A stretch of DNA of 64,000 nt from Vombatus ursinus (GCF_900497805.2 NW_020954556.1:29097671-29161670); one strand, 5' to 3'; counted from the stretch's first letter, positions 11,938-23,559 are shown. Notes: generated by a model from the letters alone, not told the origin. Program-made: numbers and translations.

Positions 11938-12864
11938 GGTGAAGAAAATCCTGGATATATGAAACAATGAGGGTAATTCCATTATTTTACCTACTGATAA
12001 AATCTATGATCTGGATTATCATACAATAAGCTTGTATCACCAGCTATGACTGGAAAAAAAAAACCAGCCAAAAACCCCTTAAAAACAAAAAACCCCAGCT
12101 CCAAGGTCTTGGGAGGCTTCCTATGAGGAGAAATGGTATTCAGTTCCTGTCATTTTATAACACTTGATCCAGTATACTGAGGTCTTGCATAAAAACAAAA
12201 AGCATACACTTGAACATACTGAAAGAGTCAAACTAGTAAGCTAAACACTTTGTTCCAGTTTGCTTTTTTATACTGAGTTCCTGATTTCATTAATTGTTTG
12301 GATTCTTGGCCTACCTCACATCTTAATTGACCACCATTGTGAGCAAGCTAGCCTACTAATTGTTGATCCCTTTGGCCTGACAACTTTTATCTTGTTCTTA
12401 CTTTTCAGCTTTAGCCTTTGGCTTAAGGCTTTAGCCATGATTTGTAATATTCTACCAGTAACTCTGGTGCTTGACCTTGAGTAGTCAAAGCTACATGTAG
12501 CCACTGTTACCTTATGTTGCCCTCTATAACTCTGTCCTCATGTCCTGGATGGGATAGCAGTGAGGGCTAAACAGACTAAATAGCATGAGTTTGTAATGGG
12601 CCCAGTCAGGACTTTTGTGACTTTCTCCAATATTGCTCAGAAACAAGAACTGAAATGGAGAAAATAAATGGTAGGTGTTACCTGAGATTGGGGACTGGCT
12701 GACTGAGTAAGAAATCAAGTGGAAAGAATTCTAGAAATTATTTACCATAGGGTTCCAACTTGGGTAGAGTGGCAAATGAAAACAGAAGAGGTCTGGTAGA
12801 CTCAGAAACTAATAATTATAATACTTCTTCATGGCTAAAAGGGACCATAGAGATTATCTAATTG
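11938..12864. other. No recognised gene or repeat
   Basis: Unassigned. Short overlapping frames on opposite strands at 12260-12720 show no known domain. Confidence 0.4.
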
Positions 12865-13012
12865 CTTCATCTCCACCTCTTTGAATCCCTAACTTCCTTC
12901 AGGACTCAGCTCAAAAGCAACTTTCTGCAGGAGGCTTTTCCTGAATCTCCCCAGCTGTCTTTTCTTCTAAGTTTCCCTTCCATCTACTCAGTACATAACA
13001 TGTATATCTAAT
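12865..13012 (+). repeat. LINE-2 3' fragment
   Basis: Sense: CTAACTTCCTTCAGGACTCA, GCTCAAAAGCAACTTTCTGC, AGGAGGCTTTTCCTGAATCT, the conserved L2 3' domain. It supplies the C-terminal end of the 182-codon frame on the opposite strand, which is therefore not a gene by itself. Confidence 0.7.
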
Positions 13013-14154
13013 GGGAGACCATAAGGGAGTCAGTGAGCACTCAGTCCTTAGAACTAGTACAATATAGCCAGTACCTGTTGCCAATCTACACAGAGGCTTG
13101 GTGAGTGTGCTTCCAGAAATGTGTGATAGAGTGGACTTTTCCCTACCTGCTTCAGAGCAGGGAAAGATGTAGCAACTGTGAAAGTGTGGCAGTTTACTGC
13201 TTGCTTTATCTCCCCACCTGATTCCTATGTGCCGTGCAACACACTTTGCCTCTGCAGCTTCTGTTTCTGTTGTTTCATTCTTCCTTGCTCTCACGTGACT
13301 AAATATCAGAGATGGCATGAACCAGATTACGACCTGGTGAGCTTTCAAAAGGAGCTTAGAAGAGCCATCAAAGCCTTCCTGGGTACTGAGAGGTGGTAAC
13401 AGCAGGAGCTGAGTCAGGTGAGAAGCAGCCTGTTTGAGCGAGCCTAGCAATGAATCCATCTATCTGCTGAGCTACCATGTCCTGTAAGCAAGGGAGCAGT
13501 GTGAAGTACAGAAGTGAACTTGGGGATGAAGGCAATGTTATGTAACCATCACTTTAAATTTGAGTCAAACCCCCCCTCCCCCAGGAATAAGGTGAAAGAG
13601 GAAAATATACTGGTTTGGTAAGTTGTTATACTCTGGTTCTTGCTGTACCTTCTCAGTAAATATTCCTCTGTAGATACTAATTGATTGATGTTAATTGGTT
13701 AAATGGTGATGGCAAGATATTCAGTGGTGTTTGATATTGGGGGGAACACGCCACATGGGGGCTTGTGAGCCATGCTGTATGGATCCAAACTAGTTGGGGT
13801 GTAGATTGGGTGAGAGTGGCTGTTCAGCCTTTTGTGTGCACACTCAGTTCCAGCTCAGCAGCTAATTAAAGGATCTTGTATCAGCATGCAGTAACCAGAG
13901 TGGAAACAGTTAAAGAATATCTATGGTGCTATGAATCGGAGAAGGAAAAGGCCCTTCTTTTTTTTTTTTTTTTTTTTAACTTTTGGAGTTTACTTTTGGA
14001 AACAGGCTCACCGAGTCTCCATGCCATTTGGCAGCATGCAGAGGATATTGCCCGTACTCTAAGGACTAGCATTTCATAAACTAGTATTACATATACATAT
14101 GCACATACACACATACATACATATTTATTTTTTGTTTGTTTATTTATTTATTTA
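13013..14154. other. No recognised gene; unassigned
   Basis: Open on both strands around 13180-13460 (the - frame reaches 182 codons including LINE-2 antisense). No domain recognised. An LTR or unlisted repeat is possible but I see no matching pair of ends. Confidence 0.35.
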
Positions 14155-14290
14155 TATATCTCGCCTTCCCCATTAGAGTATGAGCTTCTTGAGAACAGGG
14201 TCTGTTCTTGCTTTCTCTTCATATCTCTCGCACTTAGCACAGGCCCCGGCACATAGTAAATGTTTAATACATACTTGTTTTTGACTGATA
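14155..14290 (+). repeat. LINE-2 3' terminus
   Basis: CCCCATTAGAGTATGAGCTT, CTTGAGAACAGGGTCTGTTC, TAGCACAGGCCCCGGCACAT, AGTAAATGTTTAATACATAC: the standard L2 3' end. Confidence 0.8.
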
Positions 14291-14544
14291 TGGGAGCTCT
14301 CATGGAAAATAACCAAGCAAGAGGAAAAGAGAGTAGTAAAGGATAGGTCACTTCCTTTTAAAAATCTACTACATCAGCACGAAGAGGCTGCTCAACAGAG
14401 GGACTACTTTGTCACCTCAAAGCATAAGTCCTTCAGGGTTTAGTTACATTCACCTCTGGAGTCCCTGGAGTTTTCCAGGGAAGCTCTGGCAACAGAGTGA
14501 TGGCCCCTGCTGGCACATTCCCATACATGTGTCAGCTCCAACTA

Positions 14545-14692
14545 TGTAATCCAACTCCTTCATTTCACAGATGAAGAAACTAAAGACCATAGAGTTTGAA
14601 TGACTTGCTTCAGTTCACATAGGTAGTAAACACTCAACTATAGGTGTTCTGGCTCTAGATCCAATGCTCTTTACACCATGCTGCCTCCCAAA
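14545..14692 (-). repeat. MIR-type SINE
   Basis: Antisense: ATCCAACTCCTTCATTTCAC, AGATGAAGAAACTAAAGACC, ending ACACCATGCTGCCTCCC. Confidence 0.7.
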
Positions 14693-15591
14693 ATAATAAT
14701 TCACATTTATAAAGTGCTTTAGCGGATTTTGGCCATAGCAAACCATGAAACAAAGAGAACTACAAAATGCCCCTCAGTCTTCTGTAGCCTCCTTTCCCTT
14801 CTGTGATGACAATGCCAGTATAGCATAAAAGGAGGCAGAGAGTGCCAAGAAATGATGTAGTTTGTAGACCATCCATACTCTAATTTGACTATTGAAATTC
14901 TAAGTGTAAGATCCTTATTCAGTGACTAACCAGTAGATAAACTGCTGGAGGAGGTGAATCATATAAATCTTGACATTCTTGCTATAAAAGGAACCAGAAG
15001 AAAGAAGAAAATTGCAGCTGAAAGGAAGGCTGAGTCATAGGTACTCCTCAGAGAAGCAAGGGAAGGAGTTGTTCGAATTTACATTATCCTATGACCAGAA
15101 CCAAGAAACATTATTTCATGAGAAATCTGGCCATCTTGTATTTCAGAACTGATAGTAAGTATTTGCAAAAAAGACAATCATGAAAATAATTGCTGTTTAT
15201 GCACCAACACTGGTTGTTGAGGATGAAAAGATAGAGAAATTCTGTGAAGAATTTTATAAGATTCTCCAAATTAAATCAACATATACTAATGAGAGAAATG
15301 ATTATTTATCTCCTATATTAATAACCCATTAATATAGGGGATCCAGGTTTTTTTTTCCCTTCTTATTTCCTCATTCTCTACTAGGTCAAATCAGCCTCTG
15401 AAGAGCAAGGCTTATGGTGAGATTGGATTTAACATTGTCTTCAATCTTGTTTGAGAGCCCACCCAACTAGAGAAGCCTATTTCTAATTAAAGAATAAAAT
15501 GAATCTAATCTAAGTGAATTCTGGCCCATTATGTTCCATTCAGGCAAGCTGGGGTGGGGAGGAGGGGGCAATATATACTACATCATAGTTT
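14693..15591. other. Mostly unassigned; holds an RTE-like scrap
   Basis: Nothing recognised apart from the endonuclease-like scrap at 15179-15301, listed separately. Confidence 0.4.
15179..15301 (+). repeat. RTE-type LINE endonuclease fragment
   Basis: One frame reads MKIIAVYAPTLVVEDEKIEK and continues FCEEFYKILQ. The V-Y-A-P-T motif followed by an acidic stretch and F-x-E-x-F/L matches the apurinic endonuclease domain of RTE/BovB LINEs. Flanking sequence is too decayed to delimit the element. Seen: the motif; inferred: the family. Confidence 0.5.
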
Positions 15592-16299
15592 AATTTTTTT
15601 TTTGTTCTTCATTAATTTATTTTGATTCATCAACAATCACTTCCATAAGCTTTTGAGTTTTAAATTTTTCTCCCCCTTCCTCCCCATCTCCGTCTCCAAG
15701 ATGGTATGCAATCTGATATAGGCTGTACATATACATTCCTATTAAATATATTTTCACATTAGTGATATTGTAAGGAAGAATTAGAACCAATAGGAGGAAC
15801 CAGCAGAAAGAGGAAACAAAACACAACAGCTGAAAAAAAATAGCAGATAGTATGCTTCAATCTGCATTCAAACTCCATATGTCTTTCTTTGGATGTGGAT
15901 GGTATTTTCCATCATGAGGCCTTTGGAGATGTCTTAGATCCTTGCATTGCTCAGAAGGGTTAAGTCTATCAATATTAGTCATTGCACAACATGGCTATTA
16001 CTGTGTACAACATTCTCCTGGTTCTGCTCACTTCACTCAACATCAGACCATACAAGCCTTTCCAGGTTTTTCTGAAGTCTGCCTGCTCATCATTTCTTAC
16101 AGCACAATAGTATTCCATTACATTCATATACCACGACTTGTTTAGCCATTCCCCAATTGATGGACATCCTCTCAATTTCCAGTTCTTTGCCACCACAAAA
16201 AGAGCTGCTATAATTTTTTTTTGTATATGTGGGTCCTTTTCCCATTTGTATGATCTCTTTGGTATGCAGCCCTAGAAGTGTTATTGCTGGGTCAAATAT

Positions 16300-16303
<4 letters not shown>
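15592..16303 (-). repeat. L1 3' end with ORF2 C-terminus
   Basis: Antisense L1. From the 3' end at about 15592 it runs through GATGTGGATGGTATTTTCCAT to the ORF2 C-terminal part, where the - frame includes GCPSIGEWLNKSWYMNVMEY, the counterpart of the eutherian L1 motif CPSxxEWIxKxWYxxTMEY. It is truncated beside the TG repeat at 16310. Confidence 0.8.

Positions 16304-16304
<1 letters not shown>

Positions 16305-16346
<42 letters not shown>
16305..16346. repeat. TG dinucleotide microsatellite
   Basis: About 17 TG units after a short TA run, at the 5' truncation of the L1 3' end. Confidence 0.9.
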
Positions 16347-16347
<1 letters not shown>

Positions 16348-17575
16348 ATATTCCAAGTTCTCTGCTCATTTACAGTGGTGGCTGCTAAATTATGTAAGAT
16401 CTCAACTGTGACTCCTCAGTACTTAAATTCTTTCTAGTTGCTTGTAATATTGTTTCTTAGACCTGGAAATTGGATTTTGGCTATGATATTCCTGGGAGCT
16501 TTCATTTTGAGGTATGTTTAAGGAGGTAACTGGTAAATTCTTTCTATTTTTACTTTGTCCTCTAGTTCTAAGAGATCTGGGCAGTTTTTTTGTAAGATTT
16601 CTCAAAATATAATATCTAAGATCTTTTTTTTGGTCATAGCTTTCTTTTTATATTTCTTCTTTTTAAAAAATATTTTACTTTTTCCAATTACATATAAAAA
16701 GTCTTAACATTCATTTTTAAAATTTTGAGTTCTAAATTCTCTCCTTCTCTCTCTTCCCTTCCCCTTCATTGAGAAGGCAAGCAATTTGTTATAGGTTATA
16801 TGTGTACAGTCATGCAAAACATATTTCCATATTAATCCTGTTGTGAAAAAAAACACAGTTGATCATGACTTTCAGATAGTACAATGATTCTTAAGTTTTT
16901 TCTCCTTGATATGTTTTCCATGTCAATTGTTTTTGCTATGAGATACTTTACATTTTCTTCAATTGTTTTCAACCTTTTGACTTTTTTTCTGATATTCTTG
17001 TTCCCTTATGGAGTCATTGACTTCTGTTTGGTCCATTTTAATTTTCAGGGAGTTTGTTGCTTGAATGAGGTTTTGTATGTTTTGTGCCAAGATACTAATT
17101 CTTTTCCATTTCTTTCTTCTATAGTTCTCATTTCTTTTCCAACTTTTTCCTTAAGTGCTCTCATTCCATTTGTCATTTTTTTTAACTGTTCATCCTTTCT
17201 AGGAACTCTAGGTGAGTGTGTGCCTAAGCCATGTTTTTCTCTGAAACTTTGCTTTTAGATAATTTGGAGTCATTCTGTTCTTAGGGATTTGGGTCTTGAG
17301 CTTCTTTGCCACCATAATAGCATTTTATGGTAGGGTTCTTTTTTTTTGTTTTTTCATTTGTTCATTCTTCCACCCTACTTCCTGACTTTGGACTTGATGT
17401 TAGGGCTGGACTCTGCAGCACTTCCAGAGGGAAGGTCTGGGCTAGTCCCATTGCAGCTTTCTTGGAGTTTTGAATGTTGTGTAATTCCAGGATTATAAGG
17501 ACAAGCTGAGCATCTGCACGCTTTCAGTGCTCCCAGAATAGTCCGATCATATTTATAAGTGACCAAATAATCTTA
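16347..17575 (-). repeat. Old L1/half-L1 ORF1 region
   Basis: Antisense ORF1. The - frame at 16423-16605 reads the ORF1 C-terminal domain in pieces (PRSLRTRG, then a frameshifted NIPQNESSQEYHSQNPISRS). The part above 16870 matches the ORF1 coiled-coil half seen at 32.3 kb, e.g. GAGATACTTTACATTTTCTTC and GGAGTCATTGACTTCTGTTT. An L1 3' end at 16640-16870 interrupts it. Old and multiply broken. Confidence 0.6.
16640..16870 (-). repeat. L1 3' UTR inserted in older ORF1
   Basis: TACTTTTTCCAATTACATAT, AAATTTTGAGTTCTAAATTC-like block, GAGAAGGCAAGCAATTTG and GCAAAACATATTTCCATATT: the terminal ~230 bp of L1, antisense, with ORF1 sequence on both sides. Confidence 0.7.
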
Positions 17576-18989
17576 CCGTTTCCTTTCATGGTCCTGGATA
17601 AAGTAGAACTACCCCCAAAATGAACACGTACAAAGTTCAGGATCTCTACTCAAGTGCATTTCCTATTAAATGTTAAGTTCACTTGAAATATTATCTAGTA
17701 ATTATACATTTTCTTTTTGTAAAATTTCTTAGAAATGAAAAAATAAATCCTAACCAGACCAGTAGATGGCATAAATAATTTATTTCATTATACCTACTCC
17801 AGTGTATACTATACTATTGTCAAGAGAAAGTAATGGCACATAGTCATTGCTTTTTCCATGATAATAAGGTAATTAATTCAATATATTGCTCAATGCCTAA
17901 CTAACTGGTGATTCATTAAGGAAAATTTTGAGTTTGTTTATAAATATGAAAAGAAAATTGCAATATAGAGAGATCTCATACATATAAGCCTAAAGCCAGA
18001 CCTTAATCTATACTCAGTTTGTGAGCATAAGTCTATTATTAAATTGATGCCTGAAGGAAAATATGTAATAAGAAGGCTACTAATCTAGATGTACCATTCA
18101 ACACAACTAGTTAAACATCTTTCAGAAATGGAAGGAGCATACTGATAGAGTCAGCGACTTACGAAAATTATGTCTTCAAAAGCTACATGGGTGTGTACCT
18201 GCTACACTAATTCCCATGAGAAAGTAGTAAGAAACTTTCTCTTCGGTGAAATGCAAATGGAATGTTGGCATGACTGGTATTTAACTGGGTACCAATAAAG
18301 CTGTATGGTATAATATTACCTGTTCAAATGCTGATAAGTAGGACTTTAACCAGAGTCACCAAGGTCTACTGGTCTATTGAAATGTGTCATAGCAGCACTA
18401 ACAAACAGATCAAAGGATTCTCCTACAGTTTTCTTTCTTTCACAAAGATAATCTACTATAGTTCTCTGGTTTTCATAATTCTAAAAGTCCAATAATAAAA
18501 TATTTCACTTTTTACCATTATCTCACCTTAGAGTTATCAATCCTTTGGAGATTGTATCCCTTTTGAAACTCTGGAATCATTAAGATGTAACAAGATATAA
18601 GATAGGGATATTCCCATTTCTGTTACTTTTGTGTGACAAGTAAAATAAAGTTTCAAATTTGAGAATCCTTATTACAGGGGAGAATCTTCTGATATAGTAC
18701 TAGAAAAACATTAATCATAAATCTGAACTATTCCAGCAACTTGTAGCTCAGTAAATTAGCCTTTATATCTGTTATAGATGAAATGTTCATATATTTTATT
18801 TGGAAAACAACATTTATAACACAATTGTTATGATTAAAATAAGTATATTTTCAACTAGCTTGTGTTCCTGCTTGTTATGTTTCTAAGTAACATTAGGAAT
18901 GATATAAACAATTGAACTTTTAGATATTACTTTAAAAATTAATGTTTTGAGATACATAGATATTTCATCTGTAAACTGATTAAGATAGC
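17576..18989. other. Unassigned AT-rich stretch with decayed frame traces
   Basis: No repeat recognised. On the - strand between about 18480 and 17700 several stretches read like worn protein sequence (e.g. RTIVDYLCERKKTVGESFDL), without a family I can name. Treated as an unclassified relic. Confidence 0.3.
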
Positions 18990-19205
18990 CAACCTCTTGG
19001 AGGTAGCTTGGTACAATGGGAAGGACACTGACTGTGGAATCAGAAGAAATTCTAGTCAGACGCCTGAGGTTCAGATCTCACCTGGTTTGAGTTATCTATG
19101 TAATCTTGGGCAAGGTGCCTAACCTCCCTGAGCTTTAGTTTCTTTATCTGTAAAATGAAGAGTTTGGATGAGATAGCCCTACATATATGATCCTGTTATT
19201 TTCTG
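18990..19205 (+). repeat. MIR-type CORE-SINE
   Basis: Sense: GTACAATGGGAAGGACACTG, CAGATCTCACCTGGTTTGAG, TCTTGGGCAAGGTGCCTAAC, TTTCTTTATCTGTAAAATGA. Confidence 0.75.
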
Positions 19206-20389
19206 TCTCCTAATTCTTTTTCAGCATCTCAAATTAAAAACACTCCTAATTAAGCTTACTTTCTTTCCCTTTAAACCTCTTCATCCTTCTGACTTCATTA
19301 CTTTGAACACACACACCTCATCCAGGATATATTATGGATGCCCTATGCATTTTCAAGGATCAACTGAAAGATTCTCATCTGGGCCCTATGTGTTTGTGGG
19401 TATACAATGGCGAGATTCCCATCCAGGATTCTTTGTCTTGTGTATGTAATATTGCAGGGATCCACTGTAGAAAAAAATTAGTATTTTTTCTTTTGTTTTC
19501 AGGCCAATTGGTTTTCTGATATGTTTTATTTGTATATCTGATCATTTGCCTTGAGATAACTTTTGAATGATAGAATGCTTAAATTCTGATATCTGTTGAA
19601 TTACTGTGTCTATTGGAAGCTAATATGAACAGTATGGAAATTGCATCTCTAGAATTCTGTTGCCTAGCAATACACTGAGAGCCACACAGAAGACTCCTGA
19701 TTAAAGGAGTGCCTCTGAGATTTTTATGGACTATGAGTCCAAAGAATAAGATTTGCCTTGTGTCCTAGAAACCCTGAGTAATCAAGCCCAAGTGTTTAAT
19801 CCCTTTTTGGGGGTCCCACAGACCTTTGGGGCTTTTCTGAATTTGTCTGATATCCTTTAAGCTAAGTTTGGATCTCCATTTGGAGACTATATATTGCTGG
19901 GATCCATTAGGGAAATTTTATGTACACTTTCTGTTGCAAGGGCCCATGGAAAATTCTTTTTTGGATTTACATTTGGAATGCCAGAGGGTTTTACAGGGAT
20001 CCATTGGAGAAATTCACAGGTTGCCTATTTGCTAAAATTTTCACCTGGGGCAGTTTGGTTCCTCACATGAAAGTGAGCAGATAACTTCTAGTTGGCTTCA
20101 GGTCCCCAAACCCTTTTGAGAGAGTCCCACAAGCTCTGGGAGCTTACTCGGGAGTTGATTTTCCCTCAAAGAAGGGAAGCTTTGATTTTCCTCCCTTTTG
20201 TTTATTGGATTGGGGCAGAGCTTTCCATGTACCAAGACAGGCAATGATCTTTGAGAATTTTATAAAAAGGAAATAAGCATACCTGTTTATGGAAAAAAAA
20301 ACCCTCCCTTTATGAGGCTCAGATAATGTATGTAAAGTGCTTTACAAACCTTAAAACAATACATTTGTAGGAAGTATGCTTTGTAGTTT
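19206..20389. other. Unassigned; degenerate GGGATCCAY boxes
   Basis: No gene seen. At about 19446, 19898, 19936 (variant GGGCCCATGG) and 19994 there are related boxes of the form TRCAGGGATCCAYTRGRGAAA. They may be remains of a short tandem repeat inside an old element. Confidence 0.3.
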
Positions 20390-20960
20390 TTCTCTCCCAG
20401 AGCAAAGTTGACTACATCTTTCCTTCAGGATTCGCAGGAGGAGCCTTGAGGGGTTGAGGTCTTCTTTAATGCCATTAGCCACCATCAGTTGTCATCCTTC
20501 TACTGTTAGCCACTCCTGAATGACTAGTATCCCATTCCATTTGACCAATTAACATCAGTTAGCTTTTATTAAAGGATATTTACTTCAAAGATATAAATAA
20601 AAATAAAAATATCTTCCCCCAACACCTAGGGACACATTATCCCCTATCTCATCTCTGTTGGTGGGGAGAATGGGCTCAGATTTAGCGTAGGCGCTACATA
20701 GCACCAAGTTCATGTCCAAATGTTATGAGTATTCATCTTGGCTACCACTGCAGTAAATCCTAAAGCGCTCTTCTCTTTCCAAGGCCCATCATTGCTGAGG
20801 TGCCTGCAAAACCAGACGTGGATTCCATTCCTAGGGTCCTGAGCTCCTAGCTCAGGCTGTTCTGACCTTTCAGAACTTACAAAGTCATAGCCCTCAATCT
20901 CTTCACCTAAAATAAACCAAAAACAAACCTGACCACTGAGGCCAAGACAAATTTGCCTGT
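20390..20960 (+). repeat. Unclassified interspersed repeat, copy 1
   Basis: Shares ordered blocks with 49020-49555: CCATTTGACCAATTAACATC against CCATTTAACCGATTAACATG; GGATATTTACTTCAAAGATA against GGACATTTATTTTGAAGATA; TTCATGTCCAAATGTTATGA against CTCATGTCCAAAATGTGACA; TCTTCACCTAAAATAAACC against CCTTCACCTAAAATAGAA. An old family, LTR-like in size, but no coding part or LTR ends are identified. Confidence 0.55.
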
Positions 20961-21104
20961 ACGTGGCTAATATCAAATGCAGGTTTCAGCTCCAGGCTTC
21001 AGCAATACTTCCTGCCTGCAAGGATGAGCAAAGGGTTATGAGGACCTTGAGGACCTGAGCGAGCCCAGGGGAGACCCTGAACCCTCGAATTACTTGCCAG
21101 TATC

Positions 21105-21325
21105 AGTACATCTCCTTTCATCCATTGATACCCTCCTGGGACTCATTCCCCAACGTTTGCATACTCCCAACACCTCTTACTCTCTCAGCCCAGTTATTCT
21201 GAACTCCTCCCTCCCCAGTTCTAAATGTCAGTTCCCTCATTTCCATCCACTTCAATGCTACCTTCTCCAAAGTCTCTCCCCAAGCTTATCTACTCCTTCC
21301 ACTGTGCTCTCTGGAACTTTTGCTT
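21105..21325 (+). repeat. LINE-2 internal fragment
   Basis: Sense: CTCCTGGGACTCATTCCCCA, CCAGTTATTCTGAACTCCTC, CAGTTCCCTCATTTCCATCC. Fits the stretch between endonuclease and reverse transcriptase in L2. It probably continues at 22360 after the insertion of other repeats. Confidence 0.5.
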
Positions 21326-21552
21326 AATAATTAAGGAGGGAAGCATGTTAAAAACCTCAATTTTAGTAAAACTGAAAATGTTTTAAAAATAATATTTTCT
21401 TCTTAAGCCCTTTCCAAAGTCCTCAGAAAAGCCCCTAGGACAAAAATGCTTTTCTAGGTAAATGATTTAAGGGTGGTCCCTTCATATCATTGTTTTCCCA
21501 TCCTAAGACTCACCTTCTACATTTAGACAAGTTTAAGATTCTGGCAAAGAAC

Positions 21553-21715
21553 GGTCTCTTTAGAAAAAAAAATAGATCTAGGAAGGGAAGATCCTCAGAG
21601 TTTCTGGCCAAAACAGAAACAATTGTTGTTTACATTCATTCTGAGCCAGTCAGGGCCCAAACAGTGACCAAGTAGAGTTTGGTCTGGGACCAGTGATTTG
21701 GGGTTACGGCTGGTC
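21553..21715 (+). repeat. Unclassified repeat, left copy of inverted pair
   Basis: Blocks GGTCTCTTTAGAAAAAAA, GGAAGGGAAGATCCTCAGAG, TTTCTGGCCAAAACAGA, TAGAGTTTGGTCTGGGACC and GTGATTTGGGGTTACGGCTG recur in the same order, reverse-complemented, at 21880-22066. Confidence 0.55.
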
Positions 21716-21826
21716 TTTAAGAGAAAAAAAAGAAACTAAAACAAAATGAAAAAGTTTCAGATTAAAAATTACATTCCCTTTGGGCAGAGCACTGGCAGGT
21801 AAGGATGTGATACCTATGTGGTAGGT

Positions 21827-21870
21827 AAGAGAGAGAGAGAGGGGGGAGAGGAGAGAAGAGAGAAGAGTGT
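21827..21870. repeat. GA-rich simple repeat
   Basis: AGAGAGAGAGAG followed by GGGGGGAGAGGAGAGAAG, lying between the two inverted copies. Confidence 0.8.
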
Positions 21871-21879
21871 CAGTCAGGA

Positions 21880-22066
21880 CCCACCACACAGCCTTAACCC
21901 CAAATCACACTGGATCTCATTGATTAATAGGGTAGAGGAGAGGGGAGGGGAGAGAATTGTGCAGCTAGGTTCTGGGCCAAGCCCTATCTAGTCATTGGTC
22001 TGTTTTGGCCAGAAATCCTGAGGGTCTTCCCCTCCCGGTTTTTTTTTTTTTTCTTTTTTAAGAGGC
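21880..22066 (-). repeat. Unclassified repeat, right copy of inverted pair
   Basis: Reverse complement carries GGGAGGGGAAGACCCTCAGG, TTTCTGGCCAAAACAGACC, GATAGGGCTTGGCCCAGAAC and GTGATTTGGGGTTAAGGCTG. Spacers between blocks differ from the left copy, so these are two diverged copies and not one perfect palindrome. Confidence 0.55.
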
Positions 22067-22275
22067 CATTGTCTGCTTCATTTCTTATTTCTGGACCATC
22101 TCTGGTTGTCCCTGTCTGTATCTGGCCACTGGACCCAAAAGGTTGGACCCAGTGAAAGTGAGGCCAGTGACTTTGCACAGCTTTTCTTCACTTAAATCCA
22201 ATTCACCTGGCATGTCATGGCATCACATTCCTGATGTCATGGTCCTCTTTGAGAATGAAGGACAAACAGACTCGT
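22067..22275 (+). repeat. Second SINE family (CTGGACCATCT type)
   Basis: CTGGACCATCTCTGGTTGTC, GTATCTGGCCACTGGACCCA, CAGTGAAAGTGAGGCCAGTG, ATGTCATGGTCCTCTTTGAG and AATGAAGGACAAACAG. The same element occurs at 53230-53405. Unlike the tRNA-headed SINE it has no GGCAGCTAGGTGGC head. Confidence 0.7.
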
Positions 22276-22359
22276 TTGCTTAACTCTGGAATATTAAATC
22301 AGACCATATTTTAAGATTATGTTTTCCTTGGTTTTTGATCCCTGTAAATATAACTTGAA

Positions 22360-22940
22360 ATTGTCTTAGGGTAGAGAAAATCATCTATTCTTCCCTAATC
22401 AATTCTCTAGCCTATTTAACACCGCAGCTGTTAAAATATTCTCTTTAAGCCTCCAAGACCCTTCAACCTCCAGCCAACCTTCTCAGCTAAGGATCTCACC
22501 ATATCCTTCACTGGAAAAACTGAGGCCACATACCATGAGCTCTCTCCTCTTCCTTTCTCCTCATTGACATCCCAATGATATCATTCCCCACTATTTAATT
22601 CTTCTCTGTAGTCTCTGATGAAGGGATGGCTCTTCTTGGAAAGGTCAATAAGTCTCCATATACCCTTGATCCCATCTCCTCCCATCTTATCTCACAGATT
22701 GCTTCTATTGTATCCTCTCTCTTTAATCTTCAATAGTTTCCTTCCCAGCTGCTTAAAAATACTCCAAACCACCCCCATCCTTAAAATAGCTTCATTAAAT
22801 CCTATCATCTCCATTAGCCATTGTCCAATATCTTTCCTCACTTAAACTCCTTGAAAAAGCCATTTACATTTAGTTCCTCCATTTCCTCTCCTCTTATTTC
22901 TAAACCTTATTCAGTCTGGCTTCCAACTTCATTGTTCAGT
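22360..22940 (+). repeat. LINE-2, reverse-transcriptase N-terminal part
   Basis: Sense: CATTAGCCATTGTCCAATAT, CTTAAACTCCTTGAAAAAGC and TTATTCAGTCTGGCTTCCAA correspond to the L2 stretch just before the reverse-transcriptase catalytic block (consensus RPIS, LLEKLV, LNPLQSGF). Frame is broken. Confidence 0.7.
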
Positions 22941-23465
22941 CAGTGAGTCATCAAGCATTTATTAAGTACTTACTATATGCCAAACACTGTGCTAAGCTAT
23001 GAGGATACAAACAAGTCCAAAACACTATCTCAAAAAACTCACATTCTAGTGGAGGAAACAACATACAAATAACTCTAACCATCTTATATATAGTAATTGG
23101 AACATAATCTCAGAGGAAAAGGGGGGCAGGGATGTAACGAACATGAGGGTAGAGGGGAGAAGAGGGGAGAGAAATGGTAAAAGGAATTTTGCAGAAGGCA
23201 AGATTGGGCAAAGTCTTCAAAGGAAGCTAGGGAAGCCTGGAAGTTGTGAGGAAAGCATTGCAGGCTAGTGAAAAGGCAAGTGTAAGAGAACAGCAATAGA
23301 GTGTGTAGAGAGGAATAAAGTGAAAGAAAATGGAAAATGTAAGAAGAGGTCAAGTAATGAAGGGCCTTAAATGTCAGAAAGAGGCTTTTATATTTGATCC
23401 TGGAAGTAATAGGGAGCCACTGAAGTATGTTGAATAAATATGTCAAATGAATATTTGAATATGTC
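22941..23465 (-). repeat. LINE-2 3' end
   Basis: Antisense 3' terminus ATCAAGCATTTATTAAGTACT, TATGCCAAACACTGTGCTAA at its left edge, then the 3' domain TTATATTTGATCCTGGAAGT, AATAGGGAGCCACTGAAGTA. Abuts the sense LINE-2 on its left. Confidence 0.8.
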
Positions 23466-23559
23466 AAACAAACAATAAACCCAGCTCAGTGTTCAGAGCC
23501 ATAGTGGTTCCCTAATGATAAAAGGAAAACTTGATTTTTAATTAATTAAATTAAATAAA

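Noticed and set aside
12911-13459. 182-codon frame on the - strand
   Set aside because: Its last ~30 codons are antisense LINE-2. The rest has no recognisable domain and no conserved-looking composition.
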